Positions 43,211 through 53,107 of a stretch of DNA of 64,000 nt are shown in pieces. Numbering within the stretch: position 1 is the first letter of the stretch; each line of letters opens with the position of its first letter. The stretch comes from Clitopilus passeckerianus. Its lineage: Eukaryota > Basidiomycota > Agaricomycetes > Agaricales > Entolomataceae. The translations under genes and the position numbers were made by a program. The stretch covers positions 248,001 to 312,000 of the forward strand of contig CALYLX010000139.1 of NCBI GenBank assembly GCA_944990035.1, written 5' to 3'. Under the pieces are notes generated by a model that saw only the letters and a program-made list of their open reading frames with translations, did no database searches and was not told the origin of the DNA.

Positions 43211-46198
43211 ATGTCAGCAAGACAAAATAAGAAACGAGGCAAGGGACGTAATAACGCCAACAACCGCGAGCGCACCGTCACCACACTCACTGAGGATCCC
43301 AATACACCATATCTTGTTCCAACGCCGAGTGAAGAACCAGCTAGCAGTCCTGTATTATCAACGTCATTCGCAGTGACGCCTTCCAACGGGAATCCAAACA
43401 GCGTACCAGCTGAATCTGCGTATCAATCTTCTGGCAACTACAACAATTTTGGATATTCCAGCTTCAATAACGGATCCATGCACGGTCAAAACCATCCGTC
43501 GTCTCAGCTTACACCTCAGCAACAACAACAATTCTACCCTGCTGCGGAACAGGAACAAGTTATCCTGCCCCCCGGGAACAACGACCTGGAAATCCTGGAA
43601 AATCTCAAACAAATAATAAAAAATGGCCAGCATGAAATGTATCGACCTGATCCCCAACCAGTCCATCTCGCGAGCCTCTACCTTGGCCCAGCCACGTCTC
43701 AGAGACCTGGATTCTACCAACAAGATCCTGGATATGCTGAATATTCCAATTCGAGGGGGTCTTACGACGAATCAGTCAATGGTTCGACAAATAATGGTCT
43801 GGCTGAAAACCATGCCCTAGAGCCTCCTTCTCCTGTCGAGTCGAGCAGACGTCCGCCACGTGTGCAGCCCAAGGATAGCTGGGACCGCTCTAAGGCAATT
43901 TCTGAGCATTCGCACGAACTCCATACGGCGTCGAGCCAGCACAGCCTACCTCAAGCGCTTTCAGCAACCAGTACATCGTCAGCACCGTCAGTGTCGGGAC
44001 CTCCTTCTGCGGGTCTCACATCCACTGACGCCCAGACGTCTGATGTTCCGGTTCGTGGCGAAGTGGGTCCAGCTGATACAAACGGTTATCAACCTCCTCA
44101 GGCCAGCTCTGCACCTCCTCAGAATGATGCTTCCACTCGTGAAAATAGCACTTCCGGAGATGCTGCTGATGGAAGAGTGCCTCAAGCTGACCAGGTCAAA
44201 TCCGACGTGGCTCCTGCTTCGGTGGAAGATCGCCCAAGAGAGGTGGAATACTCTCGCCCTCCCGGACCTCCTGTAGGAAATGCTGGTTACTCGGATCGTG
44301 GTTATTATTCTCGAGAAGGCAGATATACTGATCATCGCGACTACCAAGACCGCCGTGCTCCCTATAATCGCTTTCGGGATAACAGGTACACTGATGTTCG
44401 AAGACCACCGCCTGAAGAACGGCACTATGAACCAAATTATGACCGTCCTCCTAGGCGTTATAGTGATGCTGAACCTGACTATCATTCCCGACGTCTCTCT
44501 GACGCCCGTCCTCTACCTGGTCATACGGGTGATACCTATCGGCCTGCCGAAGGACATGCCACGGGACCTCCCCCACCCGCATATAGCCGCCCAGCCGATG
44601 ACCCTGGCACTCGGATGTCTCATCCTCTGGAACCACGCCCGGTTCCCGTCTCTCAAACGCAACCTCCAGAGACAAAGGCTGTCGATGTTGCAATGGTTGA
44701 GCCTGCAAGCCTCCCTCAGCCGAGTCTTCCACCTACGCAAGTAGCCCCTGCGGTTACCCCTTCCTCTGTGCCACCACCCATCCAGAAGCTCACAGAACCG
44801 TCCCAGAATCCTCCTATGACGCATACATCCACACCGCAAGTACCTTCTGAGGATAATCCTGCGAACCCGGTTCCCCTCCAAGATCGTCTGGATCAAGCAT
44901 CTTCTTTTCAACCATCTCAACTTCCTCCTGGTGTCCCCGAGCCACATCGTTCAAATCCTCCCAGCCGTCAGAATACCCTAGATGATCGACCGGGTCCACC
45001 TCCTGGCCCTGGCAGATACACTCGGCCTGGATCGCCAGAAGCCGCTGAACGAGCTACATATCCTCCTCGACCAGTTTCGTCTGCAAGACCTGGACCTCCC
45101 AATCGTGATGATCGTACATATAGGGGACCGGGTCCTGCTAAGCCTCCTCCACCTCGCGACTTCAGGTCAAGGGATCAGTCCAGAGAGCGACCACCGGACT
45201 ACCGAGGCCCCACTGCAAGCGCGTATAGGCCCCCAGAACGAAGCTATGACAACAGGAGATCGGATGCTATGGATGTCGACAGCCACCTACCACCAACACC
45301 CCGGTTCACTGGTGACAGGCCTTTCAGGCGTTACTCTCCCGAGCGGAAACGCCCACCTCCTCCTGCGCCAGGTCCTGCCCCTGCGAGTGATCCCCCTTAT
45401 GAAGATAGATTCGCTGCTGGAGGAGATCCCTACCCTCCACCTTTTGATGATCGACGAAGGGACTACAGGGATGATCACTACCGGCCCCGGGACACCTGGG
45501 AAAGGCCTACTGGTGGACCAGCCCCGGCTTCGGCAGGTGCAACCGATAGACCTAGATATGACTCGCGTCTTCCACCACCACCACCTCCTGGTTCTCGCCC
45601 GTATGGATGGGAAGCCCGGGATGACAGGGATAGGCGAGACAACTTCCCGCCTCGGTCTGGATCACCCCCACATCGACCCTATGGAGGTGGTGGTCCACCA
45701 CGAACAACTGGTGCAAGACCCGGACCATATGATTCCAACGCTGTACCACCATCCCCAACGGCCTCTTACGCTCGTGTACGTCAGCGCAGTATGAGTCCTC
45801 CAAGACGACCCTCCATGGATGATGCTCGACCACCTCTGAAGAGACCCAGGGAAGACGACTATGGAGGCGACTATTACTCCGGAGCACCACCTCCACAGCG
45901 ACCTCCTCGAGATTATCCTCCGAGACCTGTCAGTCCCCCACCTGCAAGTGGTGGTGGCAGCGGCTATTATGATAGGGCTCCACCCCCTCCGGCTTCAGCG
46001 AGTACGACAGCAAGTGGTGGGCCGCCGCCTGATAGGGCGTATCCGCCGAGAGATTTCTCTGGACCACCGTATGATCGCCCGAGGTCGCCTCCTGGTAGAG
46101 GATATACACGGCCTGGGGGATATGGTGGCAGGGATGATAGGTATCCTCCTCCTCGGCTTCCAGCTTCTTCAATGCCTCCGCCACCTCGCCGGCCTTGA
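43211..46198 (+). CDS. Large disordered Pro/Arg/Asp/Tyr-rich protein (995 aa)
   Basis: A single uninterrupted exon of 995 codons. The N-terminus is very basic (MSARQNKKRGKGRNNANNRE), then Ser/Asn/Gln-rich. The only segment with folded character is at about residues 118-155 (LPPGNNDLEILENLKQIIKN, then HEMYRPDPQPVHLASLYLG), a short helix motif. From about residue 340 the protein is dominated by R/D/Y repeats (YRDYQDRR-like, RPPEERHY, DRPPRRYSD), proline runs and RDYPPRP-type units to the C-terminus (PPPPRRP). This composition is typical of RNA-binding or condensate-forming nuclear proteins. No RRM, KH or zinc finger is visible, so the function is not known. The long GC-rich repeats also create long open frames in other phases that I ignore. 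Confidence 0.8.
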   Translation: MSARQNKKRGKGRNNANNRERTVTTLTEDPNTPYLVPTPSEEPASSPVLSTSFAVTPSNGNPNSVPAESAYQSSGNYNNFGYSSFNNGSMHGQNHPSSQLTPQQQQQFYPAAEQEQVILPPGNNDLEILENLKQIIKNGQHEMYRPDPQPVHLASLYLGPATSQRPGFYQQDPGYAEYSNSRGSYDESVNGSTNNGLAENHALEPPSPVESSRRPPRVQPKDSWDRSKAISEHSHELHTASSQHSLPQALSATSTSSAPSVSGPPSAGLTSTDAQTSDVPVRGEVGPADTNGYQPPQASSAPPQNDASTRENSTSGDAADGRVPQADQVKSDVAPASVEDRPREVEYSRPPGPPVGNAGYSDRGYYSREGRYTDHRDYQDRRAPYNRFRDNRYTDVRRPPPEERHYEPNYDRPPRRYSDAEPDYHSRRLSDARPLPGHTGDTYRPAEGHATGPPPPAYSRPADDPGTRMSHPLEPRPVPVSQTQPPETKAVDVAMVEPASLPQPSLPPTQVAPAVTPSSVPPPIQKLTEPSQNPPMTHTSTPQVPSEDNPANPVPLQDRLDQASSFQPSQLPPGVPEPHRSNPPSRQNTLDDRPGPPPGPGRYTRPGSPEAAERATYPPRPVSSARPGPPNRDDRTYRGPGPAKPPPPRDFRSRDQSRERPPDYRGPTASAYRPPERSYDNRRSDAMDVDSHLPPTPRFTGDRPFRRYSPERKRPPPPAPGPAPASDPPYEDRFAAGGDPYPPPFDDRRRDYRDDHYRPRDTWERPTGGPAPASAGATDRPRYDSRLPPPPPPGSRPYGWEARDDRDRRDNFPPRSGSPPHRPYGGGGPPRTTGARPGPYDSNAVPPSPTASYARVRQRSMSPPRRPSMDDARPPLKRPREDDYGGDYYSGAPPPQRPPRDYPPRPVSPPPASGGGSGYYDRAPPPPASASTTASGGPPPDRAYPPRDFSGPPYDRPRSPPGRGYTRPGGYGGRDDRYPPPRLPASSMPPPPRRP

Positions 46199-46868
46199 AG
46201 GGCGTATCGTCTGAACTGGATCAAAAGCTTTCCAAAACGACAGCAATGTATATGAACCTGCAATTCTCTCTCTCTTCCTCGCTCTCGACTCTATCTCATC
46301 TGTGAATTTGCAACGACTCCTGTTTCTCCTGATCTCATCGACTGAGCTCTGAATCTGTTTGGATATTATCTCTCAACCAATGCTATGATGTATGTAGTCA
46401 TCTTGATTCCTGCATGTCTGTCATCTATGTAGAATGTATGTAAATTATATTTGCAATGGATATTATTCTATCGCATGAACTCTTGCGAACGTTGAGTTGG
46501 AGGAAATTTGGGGGTACTCGGGGCTGTGCTCAACAGGCGCCGGTTATGGGAATTGCCAAGTCCCTTTATTCCCTTCTCATGGAGTGCCGAGGTTGCCCGC
46601 TTCATCGGCCATGATCACCTTTTCAGGCCTTTTGGAGCTAGGAGCCGCATAGCAAATAGTACAGTAATGGAGGGCAATGGCGTTGGTCAAAGCAAATCTT
46701 CGTGACCGTTACCCCCTTTCTTTGGTCGGATATACCGTGGTTCTCAAATAAAAGCCACTTCAACTAGTTCGGCTACCTTGAGGCTTTATTTACTACGATT
46801 CTCGGTGAGTCGCGTAACAACTCTGGGAGGGGATTTCTTTCTTATCAAGACCAGAATTCATGCTATAG
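46199..46868. other. Intergenic, 3' UTR with CT-rich tract
   Basis: A CT-rich tract near 46265-46310 and T/A-rich sequence follow the stop at 46198 and look like 3' UTR. The region ahead of 46869 is the upstream region of the F-box gene. No further gene is supported. Confidence 0.4.
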
Positions 46869-47969
46869 ATGCCTCGCTGTACCACCCCAAGTAGTCTTTG
46901 CTATACTGACCGCAGGCTCTCACAAATCAGTGGACGCAGCAGGAAGCTTTCGCTCGCACTCAAAGCCCATGCCAACACCCCACTTCCAGACCATGGCCAC
47001 CCAATTCAACGACTTCCCCTCGAAATTCTCGCGTTGATTATGGTGCACGCAGTAGAAGCGGATGGAGCCCAGCTTCCTGCAAATTCGACCATGGCACCTT
47101 GGAACATCACCCAAGTATGCTCTGGTTGGCGTCTCCTGGCCATCAGCACCCCCCAGCTCTGGAACACCATTTCTTTCAACGTCAAGTCGATGAGGTGTCT
47201 CCGTGCAGCCGAAGAAATATTCAAGCGAAGCAAAGCCCTTCCGTTGACCATCTCGATCTCATGGCTCCCATTAACTGGGTGGTGGGTGGATACGGCTTTA
47301 GAATCTATCCTAGGGCACTTCTCTATGCGCTCACGCCTACGGCGGTTTGAGCTTACGATGGACAAGCAGGTGTTCGACGTCATCCAGAGGTGTTTCCAGT
47401 TCCGCTCGTGGTCGTTCCCCAACCTCCAGCACCTCCAGCTTTCTTTTATCGAGAGTGGTCCACGGCCGGCGTATGAAGTCCACCAACCAGTCGATGTTCA
47501 TCTCCCAGGCATCCGTCAGCTGAAGTCCCTCGTCATCAGCGCCGGGAAGGGGCTTGACAATCTGACGATTCGAATGACGTCGATTGACACCAGTGCCCTT
47601 ACGCACTTGTCGTTGCTGGGGATCAAGGAGACACCGGCGGGCGCTCTAGGATTGTTGCAAGCGTCCCCTCATTTGACCCACTTTAGCGTTGGCCTCCACT
47701 CACACCTTGGCGGACACTCCGCTCTCAGCAACGAGGAATCATTCACGAGCGTGATCCATGACTCGCTTCGGTGCATGGATCTTGTGGTTTATGGCAGCCG
47801 GCCAACGACGGGGCTTTTCGAGTTCCTTCGGCCCCTCACGGCAAGCGAGCTTGCATCATTGAAGATTTCCTTTGCTTCCCTCCAGCAGGAAGAGATGACG
47901 TTGGAACCTCATTACGCAGAATTCCTCCAAAGAAGTCCATTGTTGGATATGATTGTGCTGGACAATTAA
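46869..47969 (+). CDS. F-box protein, single exon, short C-terminus
   Basis: A 366-residue single-exon protein. The F-box reads HPIQRLPLEILALIMVHAVE, then ITQVCSGWRLLAISTPQLWN. Leucine-rich strands follow (LRRFELTMDK, LQHLQLSFIE, LKSLVISAGK, LTHLSLLGIKETPAGALGLL). Against the paralogue at 38076 it stops right after Y-A-E-F-L-Q-R-S-P-L-L-D, about 90-100 residues earlier. It may be naturally short or have lost its last part. It is a probable substrate receptor of an SCF ubiquitin ligase. The start at 46869 leaves a 45-residue basic leader before the F-box. Confidence 0.75.
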   Translation: MPRCTTPSSLCYTDRRLSQISGRSRKLSLALKAHANTPLPDHGHPIQRLPLEILALIMVHAVEADGAQLPANSTMAPWNITQVCSGWRLLAISTPQLWNTISFNVKSMRCLRAAEEIFKRSKALPLTISISWLPLTGWWVDTALESILGHFSMRSRLRRFELTMDKQVFDVIQRCFQFRSWSFPNLQHLQLSFIESGPRPAYEVHQPVDVHLPGIRQLKSLVISAGKGLDNLTIRMTSIDTSALTHLSLLGIKETPAGALGLLQASPHLTHFSVGLHSHLGGHSALSNEESFTSVIHDSLRCMDLVVYGSRPTTGLFEFLRPLTASELASLKISFASLQQEEMTLEPHYAEFLQRSPLLDMIVLDN

Positions 47970-48353
47970 ATCCCTTGTTCCTCCTTATATACCCTCCCAA
48001 TTTTAGTAGCCTTATAATGTGTACTATTCATCCAAATAATTCGATTTGGTTCGCAGTTCGTGTGCCACTGTCTGGCAGGTGGCAGTGCAACAGGGTCATT
48101 TGTTTGCCCTTATTTACCTGAAGTTGATTTCCTGCCGAATTATCGCCTTGAGGCGCTTCCGTTACCAAAAGTTGCTGTTCATAACGCCAAACATCCTCCT
48201 TGCGATATCCACTGTACAATTTACCCTCTAATCCCCGCCACGACCTTGACTTTCCTTTAAATCCTCAAATTTACCTGCAATTTATACCAAATTTAACGAA
48301 TTCATCCCGCGACACCCTTAACCTCTAACAGTTACAAGCACCATCGCCACATA
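47970..48353. other. Intergenic, no gene seen
   Basis: This 384 bp stretch separates two plus-strand genes. Short overlapping frames here carry no recognisable features. The last part is a plausible 5' UTR ahead of 48354. Confidence 0.4.
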
Positions 48354-51300
48354 ATGTCGGCTTCAGGAAACCAGGAGGTTCTACGACCCATTCTGCTTCG
48401 GTCTATGACTCCAGGTGAGCAATATCGACTGCTGTGTCATCTGGCGCCCGCTCATATGTGATTTCTTCCGTGAATGATAGGTCCGAACGAGAAAGGTGCA
48501 TCATGCAACATGCCAATCCGAACTCATGCTAACCCTGGTTCTGGCAGTCCTGAAGTACTTGGACGATATGGAAAGGCCAGATAGCAGGCCAGATAACAGG
48601 CCGCCTCGCTCTATCATCGATCCTGATGAATTCCCTAGCCAAGCTGCTTCTCCACGAAGTCAAACTCAAGGCTTGCGTTCGCCTGGCCAAAGAAGCGAAG
48701 GACTTCTGAAATCACCCCTTATTTACACGAACGGCGGTCAAGCCGCTCAGAATGAACACCATGATGATGATATTGCCTCAGATATTCAAGATGGATTGAG
48801 GTCTGAGCTGGGAGACGATGAGCACGTATGTGATGACGCTACTACCACATCCATTGATCCTAATTCAACATGATTATTGCTAGAGGGAACCAGGCCCAAA
48901 CGACCCTCCTGGCCCCAAGTACGAGTCCTACGACTCTGGCCCATCCTTCGGAAACTTTGGTCCTCTGCCTAGCGAAGATCGAGGCCCTGCAAGCAATCCC
49001 TTCCAGAATGGCACGTGGAATGTATGTCGTGTCCACTAGAAAGTTCCAAGTGCATCTTATTGACGTCACGCGCAGGCCGGTTGGGGACAGACCAAGCCAC
49101 AGGATGGTATGTCTGCAAATGGCAACACACCAGGGTTTGCTGCCAAAGTGCCTCTCCCTGCTTCCGAATTTGCGATGTCCCCGCGAGGCACCAATGATAT
49201 GACGGTTAGTCTCTATTGTTCTACTTGCACATGTTCGTCACAGCTAACGCGAACCACAGTCACCCCGCGCTGGTTCGCGGGCGGGCAAAAGTTCCGAACG
49301 TCCGTTTTCGCCAATGAGCGCACGTTCGGGCAAAGGCACTGCCTACCCTCCTCTCCCAGAGAGTCGCATAGGCGACGATGAAACTATGGGCATGGGCTCT
49401 CCAATGGCCAAGTCTATGCTCAGCCGCAAAGCTCCCTCGATCTCTCCCTCTGATTCGGCCTCCCACTTGAAATCTCCCTCTACGAGGAAAAACACAGCCA
49501 AATCGCCCTCCCAGTTGGGAAGTGCCGAGATGCCGAAGTCCAATGGTGCGTTCAAGGTTCCTTTTCGAGCAGGCTGGTCTTCGGTACTAACTGCGTTTGC
49601 TTTCTCTTTCTTCTTTACCAATGTCAGGTCGCTCGCAACCTGGGTCTGTCATGTCTGGTGGTGGAAATCACCAAAACAGGCCGTTCTCGCCTTATCGTCA
49701 TGCACCCACCAATGAAGACCTGCTCTACGCAGCTGTTAGGGGTCGAGCTTTCGCTATTCCAGAAGAGGACGAGCAGAAAGCGTCGAGCGTTGGTGCTCCA
49801 CGGTCGCCCGTCCGCACGAAGAGTGGTACATCCCAGATCAGCAAAGCCCCTTCACAGACCAATGGCAACGTCCTCGCCTCCCCAAGATCTGGAACATCCG
49901 CGGCAACACCAAAACCAATGTCAACGCGCTCAGCGTCGCAGAAAGCACCATCTGCGGTTGGTTCTCAACTCCGTCAACAGACGCAGTCGCCTGTGTCCCA
50001 GAATGGAGAGATGCATGTGGAAGGAGATGCTACCCCGCGGGCTCGATCACCAGAGGACCTGCGTGCTCGCTCACCGGATGAGTTTGAGTTGAATCGAGAG
50101 GAGGCTAGGATTGTGAATGATGCGTTAATGGCTTCGAGGACGCCGCGAACGTCATACATGGGGACGAACTACGAGCCTGAGGCGACGAATGCTTATCATG
50201 ACCATGAGCTTTGTGTGTTGTTGAAACAGGAGAGCGATCCTGCTGTTCATGAGCTGGTGAAGAAGGCGCTGAGGAAGGCTATCAAGCAGCGGGTGAAGAG
50301 GTTGGGTATGAAGTATGATAACGAGGTGCGCATATATTCGCTGTTTTGGGGTTTTGTTCCTGACATACTTTCACAGTCCATTCGGCAAATGAAGAGATCT
50401 CACCAAGACCACGATCCTTCGGTCTATGGTTTTCGTAACGAGGTACGTCATGTTTAATTAGTTAACTCGTACCAAGCTGACGAAATCTACAGGAGCCGCC
50501 TCAATGGGCTACAGATCTCAAGCGCGAGCTCGTCCTCATGCAACAACGCGTTGAAAGTCTTGGTCCCAAAATTGACAATCTACAAATCCGGCAAAGCAAT
50601 TCCGTCGGAAATGAATCCCGCTTCATGTATGAGGGTGACGACGTCACCCGTACGCCCCAGACCCAGACCGTCAACATCCAAACCCAGCACACTGGTACTG
50701 CCGCCAATTCTATGTACCAAGGAGCTCAGCATGAAATACTGCTGGAAGATGGTGAAGACTTTGAGGATGGCGTTACTGCTACCCCAAGGCAGGCCTTGAC
50801 TGAGGATACCCAGTCCCCTCTCAGCCCCTACCCTGAGAATCAGGATGACTCGACTGGGCAGCAGATCTTGGAGGAGGAGATGTATAGGCTTCGCCAGCGG
50901 CCTCGCAGTCAGTCCCATGCTTCACACAATTCATGGGAGGTGGCAAGGGAGCAAAACTTGGAAGACTTCGACGAAGGTCCAAGTGCAGACCAGCTGCCCG
51001 ATATCCCGGATAACGAGTCGAGATCTCTCCCTGCGTTACCTGAAGGGGAGGGTGGAGAAGAGGAGGAGGAAGAAGAGGAAGGAGGGGTCGTTGCCCACCA
51101 TGGCGGTATGATTACTACCGCTCAAGGACCCTGGACCGCTGTTGACGTTGCTGAAGACCCACAGAACACATTGACCCCCTGGCAACGTGTCCAACAACGC
51201 CTCCTCAGCTGGGCTATGATCTGGCCCATGTCGGAGATCGACGCTGCTCTCAACAGCACGACTCGGGGGAACCAGGTGGATGAGGTTGCGTTGAGTATCT

Positions 51301-51977
51301 GGTCGATGCAGACGTATAAGAGATACGTGAGGCAGAGGTTGACGGATAACCCGCAGGGGGTGGTGGATAGGCTGTTCGTGCCACCGAATATGGCGGATGC
51401 GATTAGCAATGCTGTGTTCAATGGCCAGCATGGGAATGCGTGTGCTATGTTGAGGGAGCTGTGGGCACCGTTTGGTTTGCCGGGGATGCCTAGGTTGCTG
51501 GTGGTTTTGGCCAAGCATAGGCAGGAGGCTGACCATTGGGTGGTTCATCGGTACTCGTTGCCGGATGGAACTCTGGTCACGTACGATTCGTTCCCTGGGA
51601 GGACGCTCATGGATGGAAGGGTAAGTCGGATGTTGCTCATTTTCATTTTTCAACATCTGAATGACTTGTGTTTCTAGCCCCTTGGATGGTGGTTCGCAAT
51701 TCGCATTGCTTGGCCAAACGCCAACTATCCTGCTCCCGACCACCTCGAGCAGAAGATGGTCCGACTTCATCGACCTTTGCAGCTTCCTATCGACAACTCC
51801 GTTGCCGCCGCTGGCATTTGGCGCAATATCCTCATGGGTTCCCGAGGAGAACGCAGCCTCGACCTTGAGAGGCTCCGTGACCTCATCAACACGGAGGTGA
51901 AGAATCTCAGGCAGAGGAAACAACTTGGACGTTTGTCGATTGGTCCTCCGAATCAGGCACCATGGGGCCCTCTATAA
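48354..51977 (+). CDS. Large disordered protein with C-terminal Ulp1/C48-like domain (Ser at nucleophile site)
   Basis: Nine or so exons on the plus strand; the first exon is MSASGNQEVLRPILLRSMTP. The first 550 residues are Ser/Pro-rich with many SP sites (RSPGQRSEGLLKSP, KSPSTRKNTAKSPSQ), basic (KRLGMKYDNE) and acidic (a run of Glu near 51060). The C-terminal 230 residues are folded: MIWPMSEIDAALN, then helices and strands. Within them H at 51534 (HWVVHR), D at 51585 (TYDS), Q at 51780 and S at 51798 (IDNS) have spacings of 17, 46 (across a 60 nt intron) and 6 codons. In yeast Ulp1 the order H-W, D-S, Q, C has spacings of 17, 43 and 6. The fold assignment is therefore plausible, but the nucleophile Cys is Ser and the following G is V. 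An inactive protease-like scaffold is the likely reading; a chance match is the alternative. The exact 5' splice choice near 48548 is not certain. Confidence 0.6.
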
Positions 51978-52623
51978 GGCTTGCATTGATGGATACCTTA
52001 TTCCTACCTTTTTTTTCTACTTTCTTACTTTCTCTGATCTTACTGCAGAGAGGTGGCTGCACCGGGCAGTCACTGCATCTCTGCCCCTTCTGATTTCTTC
52101 TTACTTGATATCTTTCTTTCTTTTGTTACCTTTGATTTACCCCTGTTATGTGGGAGGAAACAAATCTTTTGGATTGGCTAAGTGTGGATGGTTTTTGTGT
52201 TCTCTTTCTCGTTCTCGATGTTGTATCAGTAGAGTGATTTTACCCTAACTCCGTCTTTGTGATATCTCTGCGTAGTGTAGACGTACGTAGCTTGTATGTA
52301 GTAGATTATAGTAATGAACTGGACATGATTTGATTGTAATGCAAACTGCAAAATTCAAAAGACATAAAGCAATTAAGATCGTGACTAATGATAGCAAGAA
52401 ATCCTGCTGGATGACAGCGTTATTGTGTTTTCGAACGCTGGTATGGCAGAACACCTGTAAGTATTGTGCAGTTTTAGTGCCGCCTGCAGCCTGCTGGGCT
52501 TGTGGAAAAGCTTCAGTTAGATCATGCCATTAGGGCCAAGACCAGCAAACTCACATCTGGCGCACTGAGGCAATATTAGTCCCTTCAAATGCCTGCTAAA
52601 TGCTATGAAAACTAAGTTCTGCA
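51978..52623. other. Convergent intergenic region with poly-T tract
   Basis: A run of T near 52010 and further T-rich sequence suggest the 3' UTR of the gene ending at 51977. The right part is the 3' UTR of the small minus-strand gene ending at 52624. No gene is supported. Confidence 0.45.
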
Positions 52624-52948
52624 TTACAGGTTGCCGAGAGTGTCTGCTAGATCGGTAATTGAAGCATCGGGGATGGTGTTGTTGCCCTTCAATGTCGGTG
52701 TATGCGACATGGTTTGCCGGGCCTACAGTAACTGTTAGTTCAAATCCGATAATGTCAGCGAGAATCAGACTTACGGTGTACAAGATCGACGCCTCTTTAT
52801 CCAACATGGACTTCAGTTCATCTGTATAGAACTTGGTCGCAGCCTTGGACTTCCCCTTCCTCCGATGCACGGTGGCCGCATGTTTCGCAGCATCCTTCTT
52901 CTTCTGGATAGACCCGTTAAGACCTTTTAGCCGCGAAGATTGCGCCAT
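52624..52948 (-). CDS. Small basic protein (90 aa), unknown function
   Basis: Exons 52775-52948 and 52624-52722 join through a 52 nt intron (GTAAGTC...CTGTAG) to give 90 residues: MAQSSRLKGLNGSIQKKKDA at the start, a helix AATKFYTDELKSMLDKEASI, and a tail SITDLADTLGNL. The first half is Lys/Arg/Ala-rich, the second mixed. The short length and phase-0 splice look real, and the gene shares a 159 bp divergent promoter with YSH1. I do not recognise the family; small subunits of nuclear complexes often look like this, but nothing proves it. Confidence 0.65.
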
Positions 52949-53107
52949 GTTGAGCTTAAGCCGTGGTGGTGGTCAAGAGCGAAATTTCCTGCAAGGACTG
53001 TTACGTAATCTCCATTCACCTTGCTCTGCTCACTGCCAACCACGGCGAGCAACAATCAAAATCCACCCTCCTGAACGGCTGCAGCGCCTCTGGAAGCCTC
53101 TTGGACA

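Noticed and set aside
44982..45794. 270-codon frame overlapping the 995-residue protein gene in another phase
   Set aside because: The repeat-rich, C/G-biased DNA of the real gene keeps other phases open; the frame starts and ends inside it and encodes only low-complexity sequence.
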